Part shown: positions 9,766 to 19,600 of the stretch, piece by piece
How the letters are laid out: each line of letters begins with the position of its first letter
How positions within the stretch are numbered: the stretch's first letter is position 1
IMG/VR virus record: IMGVR_UViG_3300008113_000053
Span: 1 to 64,000 of that record
Reading direction: 5' to 3' (one strand)
DNA from: a virus
Length of the DNA stretch: 64,000 nucleotides
Made by a program: the position numbers and the translations under genes
Notes under the pieces: model-generated
Told to the model about the DNA's origin: nothing
Seen by the model: the letters and a program-made list of their open reading frames with translations, nothing else
Databases searched by the model: none

Positions 9766-10694
9766 TGGCACTAGGATTTACCGAATTACGAAACGAAGCT
9801 TTAAAGCTTTTAAATGAAACGAACACGTCAGTAGTCGGTGAACTTGCCACGGGCGTTGGGTTACCAATAACATCTGCTACGGTTTCTATTGGAAATCCAT
9901 TGATATCAGCAGTCAACTCTTTAGCCGTAGGTGATCAAGTACGTTTTATTACCTCTACGGTAACTAACATCATTGCCAATAAAACTTACACCGTTTCAGC
10001 CACTAATTTAAGCGGTACTGGATTTCAACTTGTTGGAGTTGCGCCAGCAAGTTTAACACCTACTGGTGGAACAGGCGGAACATTTACAGTTGTTGGCAAT
10101 AGTGTTTTTAGTGATGAAACAATTTGTACATATATTAATGAAGCAGCCAAGGAAATGGCACGTTCATGCGTATGGAACGAAGATTCTATTTCAATTAACA
10201 CAAGCACCCGTGTAACTACATTTGCGGATAAGTTATTGTGGCATCCTTTAACAGTCAAAATAGGAAGCAGTTTACTAATACATTGCGGTGAAATGGAGTT
10301 GCGTTCTTACGACTTAGGATACACATCTACTACTGGAACACCGACATATTGGTATAGATCAGGAAATACAAATATTGGTTTGTACCCTGCACCTACATCA
10401 GCCATCGACATAGTAGTTACTGGTGGTGTTATGCCAGCTACAATTTCAACTGATCCAACATCAACCGTCACATTAAGTATTGCCCCCGACGATATATTAC
10501 TTAAGGCGATACCTGCTTATGTCGCTGGAAAACTTGCATTTAAAAATTATGATGACCCATCATTAGTTGGCCGTGCGTTTTGGAAGGATTGGTACGACCT
10601 TACTCGTATGCAATTATGGGCACAACAAGATACTTCATTGAAGTTGCCGGGGTGTCCATATGGTGTTCCTCCTATTCCACAGAGTCAAAAATGA
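9765..10694 (+). CDS. Second adaptor-like protein with inserted beta-module
   Basis: The protein has 309 aa. The N-terminus (E-A-L-K-L-L-N-E) and the C-terminal helices (A-Y-V-A-G-K-L-A-F, W-K-D-W-Y) resemble adaptor or tail-tube-like proteins. About residues 50-105 hold the inserted module S-L-A-V-G-D-Q-V-R-F ... N-K-T-Y-T-V-S-A-T also seen in other virion proteins here. It follows another adaptor candidate, so the two may form stacked rings, or one may be the tail-tube A equivalent. Its end overlaps the next gene by ATGA. Confidence 0.6.
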   Translation: MALGFTELRNEALKLLNETNTSVVGELATGVGLPITSATVSIGNPLISAVNSLAVGDQVRFITSTVTNIIANKTYTVSATNLSGTGFQLVGVAPASLTPTGGTGGTFTVVGNSVFSDETICTYINEAAKEMARSCVWNEDSISINTSTRVTTFADKLLWHPLTVKIGSSLLIHCGEMELRSYDLGYTSTTGTPTYWYRSGNTNIGLYPAPTSAIDIVVTGGVMPATISTDPTSTVTLSIAPDDILLKAIPAYVAGKLAFKNYDDPSLVGRAFWKDWYDLTRMQLWAQQDTSLKLPGCPYGVPPIPQSQK

Positions 10695-10987
10695 AAATAG
10701 CATATGGTCGTTTAATTTTAATTATGTTAGCTGCATTTTTGACAAGTGCGGTACCTGAGTTTGACGCAGCTTGGAAAGCATTTCACATTTCAGATAATGC
10801 TAATTATGGAATGGTGACTAGAGCACTACTTCTTTCTAGCATAGAAGGTCTCCGTGCTGGTATACCTGCTATGGCAACTGCGTTGATTGCGTTTTTCATG
10901 CGGCAAGATACAGCTTTGCCAATGTTTTCAGTAACATTGCCGGAGGTGAAACGTGTCAGTGAAACGACGAGGGACTTCAATGGATAA
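10691..10987 (+). CDS. Small membrane protein, possible holin-pair member
   Basis: The protein has 98 aa from the ATG at 10691, which forms an ATGA overlap with the upstream stop. Residues 7-21 are a hydrophobic segment (ILIMLAAFL), and a second one lies near residues 55-70 (A-M-A-T-A-L-I-A-F-F). The C-terminus is polar. The following gene also encodes a membrane protein and overlaps it by 35 nt. Paired small membrane proteins in a late operon suggest a holin/antiholin or pinholin pair, although the endolysin gene is 26 kb away. This is inference. Confidence 0.55.
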   Translation: MKIAYGRLILIMLAAFLTSAVPEFDAAWKAFHISDNANYGMVTRALLLSSIEGLRAGIPAMATALIAFFMRQDTALPMFSVTLPEVKRVSETTRDFNG

Positions 10988-11264
10988 GTTGCACTTTGAC
11001 TGGAATCAACTGCTTGCTGGATTTATTGGCGCTGTAATTGGAACTGACTGGCCAAAGATCAGAACAATTATGCAAGGAATCATAACCGTTTTGTCCGGTA
11101 CAGCTTCCGCAATATATCTAACGCCCATGGTTGCCAAGCAATTAGGTTGGGATCAGCCTCATCAAATGATTGGGCTTTCTTTTTTACTTGGGACACTAGG
11201 TTTGCGTACAGTGCAAGCGTTTAACACATTAATTGAAAACACACTTAAGAAGGTTAGTCAGTAA
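10953..11264 (+). CDS. Putative holin-like membrane protein
   Basis: The protein has 103 aa. The GTG at 10953 is favoured because GGAGG lies 6 nt upstream (10942-10946). An ATG at 10980 is the alternative. Two to three hydrophobic stretches are visible: L-L-A-G-F-I-G-A-V-I-G (about 20-30), I-I-T-V-L-S-G-T-A-S-A-I-Y-L-T-P (about 43-58) and I-G-L-S-F-L-L-G-T-L-G-L (about 73-84), with a basic C-terminus. The pattern with A-x-Y-L-T-P between helices resembles some phage holins. It would sit in the host membrane and time lysis. Assignment is moderate. Confidence 0.55.
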   Translation: MSVKRRGTSMDKLHFDWNQLLAGFIGAVIGTDWPKIRTIMQGIITVLSGTASAIYLTPMVAKQLGWDQPHQMIGLSFLLGTLGLRTVQAFNTLIENTLKKVSQ

Positions 11265-11533
11265 TGAATGAGTATTATGAGTTAGGATTAACCTCGTATA
11301 ACGTATTAGATAACGGGCGCATATCAGTCATATTTAGTGACGGACTTGCACTTGAGTATGTCAGCGAGGAAACATTAGATCAAGATTGTGCCTTATACGA
11401 CACTGAAATTATTGAAAACTTGCGTAAATATATTGTTTGTTATTGCGCTCATTTTGGTGGTGCGTTAATAGAAGGTAAGACGTTTGTGTTTGATTTAGCT
11501 GAGCCTAATGGCAATATTGTCAGGATTGTGTAA
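11264..11533 (+). CDS. Hypothetical protein in tail gene cluster
   Basis: The protein has 89 aa, is acidic, and begins in a TAATG overlap with the holin-like gene and ends in the same way. The predicted secondary structure alternates strands and one helix. A C-A-H-F-G-G segment lies near residue 65. No family is recognised. It is embedded among virion genes. Confidence 0.7.
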   Translation: MNEYYELGLTSYNVLDNGRISVIFSDGLALEYVSEETLDQDCALYDTEIIENLRKYIVCYCAHFGGALIEGKTFVFDLAEPNGNIVRIV

Positions 11534-12867
11534 TGGCATTAGTTACAGCCGACTGTTCATTTATATTGGGCTTTGATCAGAGGCCGTATGAAAGTCGTAG
11601 TGCATTAACAATAAGTGGTACTACAACTGGATTAGCAATGCCATTTATTGCGGAGTTTACAGGGACTATTACTCGCGTAGTTATACCAATTGCGTCTGTA
11701 ACTACTGCTGTTACAAATTTAGACATTGGCATACAAGCTTTTGGTGGTGGAGGTCTTCCGTCGGGCACGTTTTTAGCAACGCAGAATACGGTTTCATTTT
11801 CAACGCAAGCTTTTCCGTCTAATTATGTACTTACTTTAACCAATCCTGTTTCAGTAACTATGGGGCAATTCTATTACATAGTTATTATTCCTAATGGATC
11901 ATTTACTGGAAATATATCTCTTCATTATTTAATAACAACAGCGCAAAATTACGCAGGAATGTTACGGCCATCAACTAGAGTTGCGTCCGCATGGGTAAGA
12001 GCTGTGTCCGGAAGTTCATCTCAGCCAATTTATGGATCTGCCACAAACTGGTATTCATTAGATCAACCAGCAATGGGCGCACAGTCAAATTATCAATTTA
12101 CTGTTACATTTACTAATGGCAGTGCAAACGTTACATCAACATATAACACGGCCACATTAAATATTGACAGTCCAGTGCGATTGACAACGACGGGTACATT
12201 GCCAACTAACTTTGCAATCAACACTACCTATTACATAAAAACAATATCAGCTACTGATGTAACGTTATCAGCTACACGTGGCGGTGCCGCAATTTCTGCT
12301 GGATCTGCGGGTACAGGCACACACACAATGACTGCATGTATTAATGAATCTGATGAAATCGGATTTGCTTTTACATTAGACGCAAATCACCCAGCAATTA
12401 AATTAGACGCACTTTCCATGTCGCTATCTCTTACCTTGACTAATCCGGGCATGACGTTCTCATTAAAACAATACAATGCATCTGGAACACTACTAAACAC
12501 AATAGAGGCATTAGACACAGACAGATTTAATGGATCGGGCGTAGGATTTTCATACTTTAAAAATGCAACATCGTCTGATATTTGGTTAGAGCCAAATACT
12601 AAATATTACTTTTTATTAGCATTTACTGGCACATTTACAGCTGTTCCCACAGATTGGCGTGTATTTGATTACGATAGTCAATTTATTAGAACAAGTGGAG
12701 CGTTTATTACAAATTACGCATACAAGTATGGCGCTACAATCGTTGAAAATACAAATATGTATACGACATTTGGATTGCAAATACGTGGAATAAGATACAA
12801 CGACAGTGGTGGAGGAGGTGGATATATTAACGGGTCTTCATTTTTTGATGGAGGGTTTTCAGGTTAA
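11533..12867 (+). CDS. Tail-associated beta-rich protein, paralogue of the next gene
   Basis: The protein has 444 aa, is rich in Thr, Ser, Asn and Gly and predicted all-beta. The first 170 residues (L-D-I-G-I-Q ... L-P-S-G-T-F ... Y-Y-I-V-I-I ... F-T-G-N-I) align by eye with the same segments of the following gene, so the two are probably tandem paralogues. About residues 190-268 carry a partial copy of the shared beta-module (T-T-Y-Y-I-K-T-I-S-A-T-D-V). The C-terminus ends in a Gly-rich tract (G-G-G-G-G). It is probably a tail fibre, spike or distal tail component that contacts the host surface. Confidence 0.65.
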   Translation: MALVTADCSFILGFDQRPYESRSALTISGTTTGLAMPFIAEFTGTITRVVIPIASVTTAVTNLDIGIQAFGGGGLPSGTFLATQNTVSFSTQAFPSNYVLTLTNPVSVTMGQFYYIVIIPNGSFTGNISLHYLITTAQNYAGMLRPSTRVASAWVRAVSGSSSQPIYGSATNWYSLDQPAMGAQSNYQFTVTFTNGSANVTSTYNTATLNIDSPVRLTTTGTLPTNFAINTTYYIKTISATDVTLSATRGGAAISAGSAGTGTHTMTACINESDEIGFAFTLDANHPAIKLDALSMSLSLTLTNPGMTFSLKQYNASGTLLNTIEALDTDRFNGSGVGFSYFKNATSSDIWLEPNTKYYFLLAFTGTFTAVPTDWRVFDYDSQFIRTSGAFITNYAYKYGATIVENTNMYTTFGLQIRGIRYNDSGGGGGYINGSSFFDGGFSG

Positions 12868-13925
12868 TGCCAACAATAAACGTACCTACATCTAAATTAT
12901 TGTTGCCTCTAGATGGTTTTTCTACAGCAAACTTTGGAGGCGCGTCGGGAGCAATTACTAGTAGTAATGGCGGTGTTGCCGTTTATTATGTGCCACAAGT
13001 TACGCATAATGTGACCACAATTGTTTTTCAATATACGATTAACACAGCTCCATCACCTAATACATTTGATGTTGGCATACAGGGCGTAAACGCAACTACA
13101 GGTTTTCCTGATGGTACATTTATAACGTCTGGGACATGGACAGCTCCTGCATCCGGCTCTGGTTTTGCAACTACTACAGTAACAACAACATCGCTGACAA
13201 AAGGTACGGCATATTACTTAGTAATTAGAAATGCAGTATCTGGATTCACGGGATCTGTAAATATTTTCAATAATGTAAATAACACTACAACTGGAAAAAC
13301 ACGAGGAGCGCATGGAAGGATATCAGGTGTTTGGTCTGCAGCTACAGTGCGGCCCGGCGGCGGGATTTGGTTATATGATGGAACTAAATATTATGGAACA
13401 GGATTACAGTCTTCAAGCGGATCTGAAGCAGCTGTAACTGGTGTGAATGAAATTGGCACAACGCTTACTCTCCCAGTAAATACGCCTGACATTTCACTGT
13501 ATGGCGTTTGCATTTACGCAGTTACCATTAACGCAGGTAGTCTTTACGACATAATATTAAAAAATTCAGCTGGCACTACACTTTCAACAATTACTCTTGA
13601 TGGCGATCATAACCAAAACTACATATACGGAATATTTCCTTCTGCTCAGACTATAACTGCCGGAAGTAAGTATTACATTATGATGAAGGCAAACACGGGT
13701 ACAACTCCATTAATACGAACAGCTGTTAATTTTAGCGGAGCCTTAATGACTGACATAAGGAATGGAGTTGTAATGAATAAAGTTACATACAATGGAACAA
13801 CGTATACCGAAACAACAGGATCAACATTGCAAGGGTATTTACTATTTAATAATATTGCGTATACCCAAACCGGCGGTGCGTCAGTATATTCAATCCCTGC
13901 GTCGTTCAGTCAACTTGAGGGATAA
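12867..13925 (+). CDS. Tail-associated beta-rich protein (paralogue)
   Basis: The protein has 352 aa and starts in a TAATG overlap. Segments F-D-V-G-I-Q-G, F-P-D-G-T-F, A-Y-Y-L-V-I-R and F-T-G-S-V-N match the order and spacing of those in the preceding protein, indicating duplication and divergence. It lacks the inserted Y-Y-I-K module. It is predicted to be a beta-sandwich protein. A carbohydrate-binding or tail-spike role is possible, but no catalytic residues are recognised. Confidence 0.65.
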   Translation: MPTINVPTSKLLLPLDGFSTANFGGASGAITSSNGGVAVYYVPQVTHNVTTIVFQYTINTAPSPNTFDVGIQGVNATTGFPDGTFITSGTWTAPASGSGFATTTVTTTSLTKGTAYYLVIRNAVSGFTGSVNIFNNVNNTTTGKTRGAHGRISGVWSAATVRPGGGIWLYDGTKYYGTGLQSSSGSEAAVTGVNEIGTTLTLPVNTPDISLYGVCIYAVTINAGSLYDIILKNSAGTTLSTITLDGDHNQNYIYGIFPSAQTITAGSKYYIMMKANTGTTPLIRTAVNFSGALMTDIRNGVVMNKVTYNGTTYTETTGSTLQGYLLFNNIAYTQTGGASVYSIPASFSQLEG

Positions 13926-13937
13926 TGTGAGGTAGTT

Positions 13938-15023
13938 ATGTTCCAAATAAAACAAAGTGATGCAGATGCAGCGCATAGACGTATTCCAGTACTTCTAGTA
14001 GACATTACAGATGGGTTTACACCAGAAACTGGTGTAACGGCACCAACTATTAATGTCAGCAAAAACGGAGCGACTCCTGCAGCTGGTGCTGGCACGTGGG
14101 CCGAAATAGGTAACGGGCAATACTACTATCAATTAACTACAGGTGAAGTAGACACACTTGGTTGGGTTTCTTTAAATATTGAAAAGGCCACTGTCAGTCG
14201 TGACTATAATTCCGTAGTACAGATTATGGCCTATGACCCATTTGATGTAGTAAGGATTGGTCTTACTGCATTACCAAATGCTGTAGCTGGAGCCGCAGGT
14301 GGTTTACCTACAGGTAATGCATCTGGTCAGGTTACTGTAGCAGGTACTGCTTCTGGTGCTATTACGTCATCATCTTTTGCTACGGATGCAATTACAAATA
14401 CTGCGTTGGCTGCAAATGCAGCTACGGAAATTGCAGGTGCGGTCTGGGATGAGCCTTACGCGTCGCATACAACTGCTGGCACGTTTGGTAAATTGATGGA
14501 TCTATTGCGCAAGGCTAATTTAGCAACAGAAGGCACCGTGTCTGTAAGTGGAGCGCCAGCTAACTCTACTATTTATTTCCGAACATCATTAACAGGCGTA
14601 GACAATTTTTATAATAGTCAAACAATATTGTTTACATCTGGAACACTGACAGGCCAAACCGCAGTCATTAGTACATTCACGTCTACTAATGGAGTAGTTG
14701 AACTTTCTGATTCTTTGACTAGCACACCAACTTCTGGTGATGCATTCTTAGTTTTAGGTGATCACGTATGGAGTAAAGAGCAAATTGCTGATGGTATTCT
14801 TGCTCGTAAATTAGATAGCACTGGTAATGAATCTGTGCTTAACGGTGCGTATACGTCTACATCTACAGATAGAACAGTTCGTCAGGCATTGCGTATATTG
14901 CGAAACAAAGTTGACGCATCAACAGGAGCTACAATTGATGTGTACAATGAAGCAGGAACCGTGGTTGTTTGGAGTTTACCGTTAACAACCGCACTTGCAG
15001 ATCCGATTGTAAAGGTAGGTTAA
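13938..15023 (+). CDS. Tail fibre/baseplate-type structural protein
   Basis: The protein has 361 aa. The N-terminal domain (about 1-95) has the pattern seen at the start of many phage tail proteins: V-L-L-V-D-I-T-D-G-F-T-P-E-T-G, then I-N-V-S-K-N-G, G-N-G-Q-Y-Y-Y-Q-L-T and T-L-G-W-V-S-L. An Ala/Thr-rich linker (about 115-175) and a W-D-E-P-Y-A-S-H-T-T-A-G-T-F-G-K helical segment follow, then a beta-rich C-terminus. It is probably an attachment or baseplate-like component linking fibres to the tail. Confidence 0.65.
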   Translation: MFQIKQSDADAAHRRIPVLLVDITDGFTPETGVTAPTINVSKNGATPAAGAGTWAEIGNGQYYYQLTTGEVDTLGWVSLNIEKATVSRDYNSVVQIMAYDPFDVVRIGLTALPNAVAGAAGGLPTGNASGQVTVAGTASGAITSSSFATDAITNTALAANAATEIAGAVWDEPYASHTTAGTFGKLMDLLRKANLATEGTVSVSGAPANSTIYFRTSLTGVDNFYNSQTILFTSGTLTGQTAVISTFTSTNGVVELSDSLTSTPTSGDAFLVLGDHVWSKEQIADGILARKLDSTGNESVLNGAYTSTSTDRTVRQALRILRNKVDASTGATIDVYNEAGTVVVWSLPLTTALADPIVKVG

Positions 15024-15024
15024 C

Positions 15025-15519
15025 ATGGCAACATCAACGGCATTTACAAATGCTACAGAAGCAAACTTATTGAATTGTCTACTTAGGGGTGCATCGTTTG
15101 GCCCATTTGGTGGCAATGGCTCCACTGGAACACGTTTGTATTTAGCATTAATGACAAACGTGGCTAGCGATGGCACATTAGCTGAAAATGCATTAGGAAC
15201 CGCAGGTTACAGTACTCGAATTGGAATTGGAGCAGCAGCCACTGATGCAGTATTTGGCATTGGTGGCGCAAATACGGCGGCTAGTACAGGAGCGCCGGGG
15301 CCATTAACTCTTATTACACCAGTGTCATTTACTGCGTCTGGTGCATCTATTACTATTGCAGGTATTGCAATTTGCAACTCAGCAACAATCAGTGCAACTG
15401 CTTCTACTGATGCAACAATTTTGTTCTACGGAGATATTACTGGCGGATCTGTAACTCTTGGCTCAGGTCAAACTATTACATTCCCCAACAACACAGGTAT
15501 TAGTATTGGCCTAGACTAA
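15025..15519 (+). CDS. Gp80-like tail protein
   Basis: The protein has 164 aa. It starts T-A-F-T-N-A-T-E-A-N-L-L-N-C-L-L and continues with L-Y-L-A-L-M-T, then a G-T-A-G-Y-S-T-R segment and strand-rich repeats ending in G-S-G-Q-T-I-T-F-P. This order resembles a family of short phage tail proteins (Gp80-like) that pack against fibres or the tail tip. It lies between other tail-fibre candidates and has a TAATG overlap with the next gene. Confidence 0.6.
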   Translation: MATSTAFTNATEANLLNCLLRGASFGPFGGNGSTGTRLYLALMTNVASDGTLAENALGTAGYSTRIGIGAAATDAVFGIGGANTAASTGAPGPLTLITPVSFTASGASITIAGIAICNSATISATASTDATILFYGDITGGSVTLGSGQTITFPNNTGISIGLD

Positions 15520-16634
15520 TGGCAATACCAAATAGCGCTGGTTATATAACAGCGATATTTATTGGTGTAAGGCTTGCTGCTCCGCCTGTACCCGGTGGTA
15601 ATAAATCAGCAAGCCTTAGTGCTTTTGCTACAGTATCTTCATCTGCTACAAGATCTGTTAGTGTAACCCTGTCTGGAAACGCTACTGTTTCTGCGTCAGC
15701 AAGTAGGCCAGTTAGCAGTACTGAATCTGCATTTGCAAGTACATCTTCATCGATTACTAGGTCTGTAGGAGTAACTGGATCTGCTAATGCTACTTTATCG
15801 TCATCTGTAACAAGGTCAGTTAATAGTGCTCAATCTGCATTTGCAAGTACATCTTCATCTGCAACCAGATTAGTTGGAAGTACACAATCAGCATTTGCAA
15901 CAGTATCGTCAGCTTCAACAACAGTAGTCGGAAGTACACAATCTGCATTTGCTACGCTTTCAGCGTCAACATCAAGTTCTATTGCATCTTCTAGCTCCAT
16001 GTCTGCGTTTGCGACAACGTCTTCTAGTATTACTAGGAATGCAACGTCAGCTATAAGTGCATTTGCAACAACATCATCTTCTGCTACTCGAAATATAACG
16101 TCATCTATCAGTGCGTTTGCCACAGTTAATAGCTCTGCTGCAAGATCATCAAGTGTAAGTATTTCAGCGTTTGCGTCATTATCATCAACAGCGAATAGGC
16201 AAAGTAACTCCAGTTTAAGTGCATACGCAAGTTTAACTACGTCTATTAACCGTGATGCAGTGAGCGCTATTTCGGCTTTTGCAACAGTAAATGCAAATTC
16301 CACTCGCACGTCATCAACTACATTAAGCGCATTTGCTACTGTTAATTCAAGTGGAGTTGTTGCCGGAGGTCCCTCAGGTCCAAGTTCAGTAACTATTGTT
16401 GGTAAAGCGTATTTAGATGTTAATGCAACTTACAACATTTTATGCACATGTCCGCCGTGGATTGTCAGTAATGATGATGTCTGTGCATGGCAAACGCCGA
16501 CTACAACTCTTGTCGGCACGTACGTGGTAACAGAGTCTTTAAATGACATGTTTACTCATAATGATCAAGTTAACGGTGTGTACAATAACACTGTTACACT
16601 GGTTAAGCGTTTTACGCGAAAAGGGTGCGAGTAA
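15519..16634 (+). CDS. Fibre-like protein with 18-residue Ser/Ala/Thr repeats
   Basis: The protein has 371 aa. After a short N-terminal region (about 33 residues) come thirteen near-perfect repeats of 18 residues (one extended to 20) with consensus S-A-F-A-T-x-S-S-S-x-T-R-x-x-x-S, plus a partial copy. A C-terminal domain of about 90 residues follows, with C-T-C-P-P-W and further Cys residues. The repeats have no Pro or Gly at fixed positions and almost no charge except one Arg per repeat. They probably form an elongated beta-structured shaft. The Cys-containing tail could be the distal or anchoring domain. Confidence 0.7.
   Translation: MAIPNSAGYITAIFIGVRLAAPPVPGGNKSASLSAFATVSSSATRSVSVTLSGNATVSASASRPVSSTESAFASTSSSITRSVGVTGSANATLSSSVTRSVNSAQSAFASTSSSATRLVGSTQSAFATVSSASTTVVGSTQSAFATLSASTSSSIASSSSMSAFATTSSSITRNATSAISAFATTSSSATRNITSSISAFATVNSSAARSSSVSISAFASLSSTANRQSNSSLSAYASLTTSINRDAVSAISAFATVNANSTRTSSTTLSAFATVNSSGVVAGGPSGPSSVTIVGKAYLDVNATYNILCTCPPWIVSNDDVCAWQTPTTTLVGTYVVTESLNDMFTHNDQVNGVYNNTVTLVKRFTRKGCE
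15618..16355 (+). repeat. Tandem 54-bp coding repeats (18-aa unit), 13 full copies plus partial
   Basis: Units start at 15618, 15672, 15726, 15780, 15834, 15888, 15942 (60 bp long), 16002, 16056, 16110, 16164, 16218, 16272 and a partial at 16326. Each begins with codons for S-A/G-F/N/Y-A. Register is kept for the whole array while the nucleotide sequence has diverged, so selection is on the protein. The antisense strand is also open here because of the repeat codons; that is not a gene. Confidence 0.9.
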
Positions 16635-19600
16635 TGGCTACAAAACAAATATCTAACACGCAACAGCCGTTTCAACTTGGAGACAGGGCATTTATTGGTA
16701 TTGATACATACACGGCTGCAAACCGTCTTCCCGATGGATACTTTCAAACGCTTGACAACATTCTTGTTTATGGAAACTCGCTTCAACCTCGTAACGGCTG
16801 GTCAACATGTTGGCACTCGTCATCTCTTCCTTACAATGCAACTACTGGATCGCCAATATACGAATTAACAACACTGAAAGACAAAGGTTCTAAAAGTAAA
16901 GTTGTATTTGCCAGTAATTCAAATATTTATTTCTATGACACAAATACGTATGGAGTTCCAAATAATACTTACTCGTCGGTAATAAATAGAGCAACTGGCA
17001 CTGCGTTAACAACTGCAAATAGTGCAAATGTGCGCATGACCCCATACGGAAGATATGTATATGGTGTAGATGGAGTTAATAACCCATTTAGGATCCGAAT
17101 GAATGGGCAGATAGTTGAAGCTGATAGACTTCCGACGTTAACCGACTGCACAAAATTTACACCTAAAGCAACTGCGTCTGCTATTACGGTAATGCCCGGA
17201 ACGCAAATTAGCAGCTCCTATTCAGCGCCAATTGATTTAACTGGATTTAGTTCAGCACCATCCGTATTAGTATCTAAAATTACTAACGGAGATTTTTCAA
17301 CTTCTACAGCAACAGGTTTTGGTCAATGGAACTACAACACTGGTGATGCGCAACGTGTTGCCAGTGCCGTGTATACATTAGCTGGTGTCACTTACAATGT
17401 TTTTGCCCCACAGTTGGCTGCCCCAGCTACACCTACAGTAAAAAATACTAGTAAATACATCCTTACGCGAGACGGAGCTGTTGGAAACTGTATCAAAATT
17501 GATCACATACAAGATTTTATTTATCAAGATATTGATGTACGTGATGTATTAGTTACATATGACGAGCAACCAATAAGCTTTACTACAAACGGCGTGTCGG
17601 CAAATATTACTACAACCATTAATCACGGATTAGCTATTGGTCAACCTATTAAATTTACAACTACAAATGGAGGAGTTTCGACTACACTTATCTATTATGT
17701 AAAGTCTGTGCCAGCCTCAAATATTATTACGGTGACTACAAATTCAATTGTTGCAAGTGGATCCGCTGTTATATTAGGTGCTACTACATTAGGTCAGAAC
17801 ACAATGTTAGTACAGCACAATGCTGGTACTTATGTATTGACGTTTTATGCGTATAACCAAGATGATTTAAATAATTTTGTAAGTAATAACACGCTAGATG
17901 TTTTTATTCGCGGATATCAAAACACCGCGACTACTGCGCTTACAACAAACGATCAGATACCCGGAGCTGAAGTTTACTACAGTGCTCAGCCAGCAGCTGG
18001 GACAACTCCTAGTGACTGGCATAAATTCCAAGTGCTTGTTGACTTTAGAGAATTTGACAAGCAGTTAACTGGAATACAAGTGCGTATTGCGTCTGCTTTT
18101 GACAGAGGCGGAGATAGTTTTGTATTTCTGGACGACGTGTCCTTGTATGCTGTCAATGCTCAATTGCAATTAGCTTCTATACAGGACGACACAAAAAAAT
18201 TACTAAAACTGAATGCAAAGCAGTCAAACCCTACATTTATTACAACCACGTTGCCAACTGACCCTTTTGCTAACTTAATTGCAAATGAATACATCAAAAT
18301 AAATTTAGGGATGGCTACTACATTTACGGCGGTAGCTGGGCCAACACTTACATGTACTACTGATCACAACTTGAAAAATGGTGACATAGTCATGTTTTCA
18401 ACTGCGACTGGTGGAACCAGTACGTCGATTCCTTATTATGTGAATAGTGTTCCCACTAGCACTACATTTACTGTTACTACTGACAGCACATTAACTGGAG
18501 CCACATTTCAATTTACAGGTACTGTAACATCCGGTACTAATTATTTCACCCCTAAGTTCGACTTGCGAACGACACAAGCGTTAAGTGTCCGTGCGTTCTT
18601 CTCAGAAAAAATTAATCAAGATGTTCCATCGTTTAGTCTTGGAATCCGCACTGCAACCACGACTGAATTTACTGGTCAGTGCAGGTATGACAAAACGACA
18701 AACTACCTTACGTTTGATTTGTATCCAATATCAGCTGCAACACGAGCATTAGTATCAACAATCATTTTAAAGTTTGACTACGACGTGTCTTCTGTGTATG
18801 ACAATGAATGGATTATTAGTTTAGGCGAAGTTGTACGGCAGGGGGCGTTAACACCGCAAACAAAATACTCGTATGGATTTACATTATGGACTCCGTACAC
18901 AGCACCAGTAAATGGAAGTTCGCCATATTGGGGTACATCTACATTCAGCACTGCAGTTGGCGGTAGTACAACAACGTTAAACACGGCAACGTATCACAAA
19001 TTAGGTGTCAATAAACCTATTACATTTACGACTGCTATTGCATCTACTCCAGCAATTGTTGCTGGCACAACTTATTACGTGAATGATGTACTTTCGTACA
19101 CATCATTTAATGTCTCTACCGCACCATATGGGTCAGGTACTGTCATATCTTTTCCGGGAAGTATTTCATCAGGCACATACAATTTTTCAGCCACTCCAGA
19201 TTTGCCTAGCAGTGATGGCTTTGAAACAGTAGCAAGTAAATACACCAGTGAAGTCACTGTCACAGAAGCTATTAATAAGGTGTCAGTAGAATTGTCTACT
19301 GTTGACCTTCAAGTTGGATTAAATCACTATTACAAATATGCTTGTGTATACAGGAAGAATTTACTAACTGGTGACAATGTAGGTAGATTGATAGGAATTG
19401 TAGATTTAGACACGGGTGCTTCATATACTGATGGCACTAAGTGGGAAGGTTTTACATCATCAAGATCAGGCACGACGATTACTATTGTTGACCAAGTGCC
19501 AGATTCGCAAATGTTCTTTGATAATGGTCCCGGTACACGTGGTTATAGATATCGGTTTGGCAAAGATCAGTATCCATCCGGTGGTGATTGTATTGCGGTT

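Noticed and set aside
15830-16309. 159-codon minus-strand frame with regular A-N-A-D repeats
   Set aside because: It is the mirror of the 54-bp coding repeats on the plus strand; no ribosome binding site or promoter.
15618-16355. Regular repeats considered as a CRISPR array
   Set aside because: Units are contiguous without unique spacers, diverge at the nucleotide level and keep codon register, so they are protein-coding repeats.
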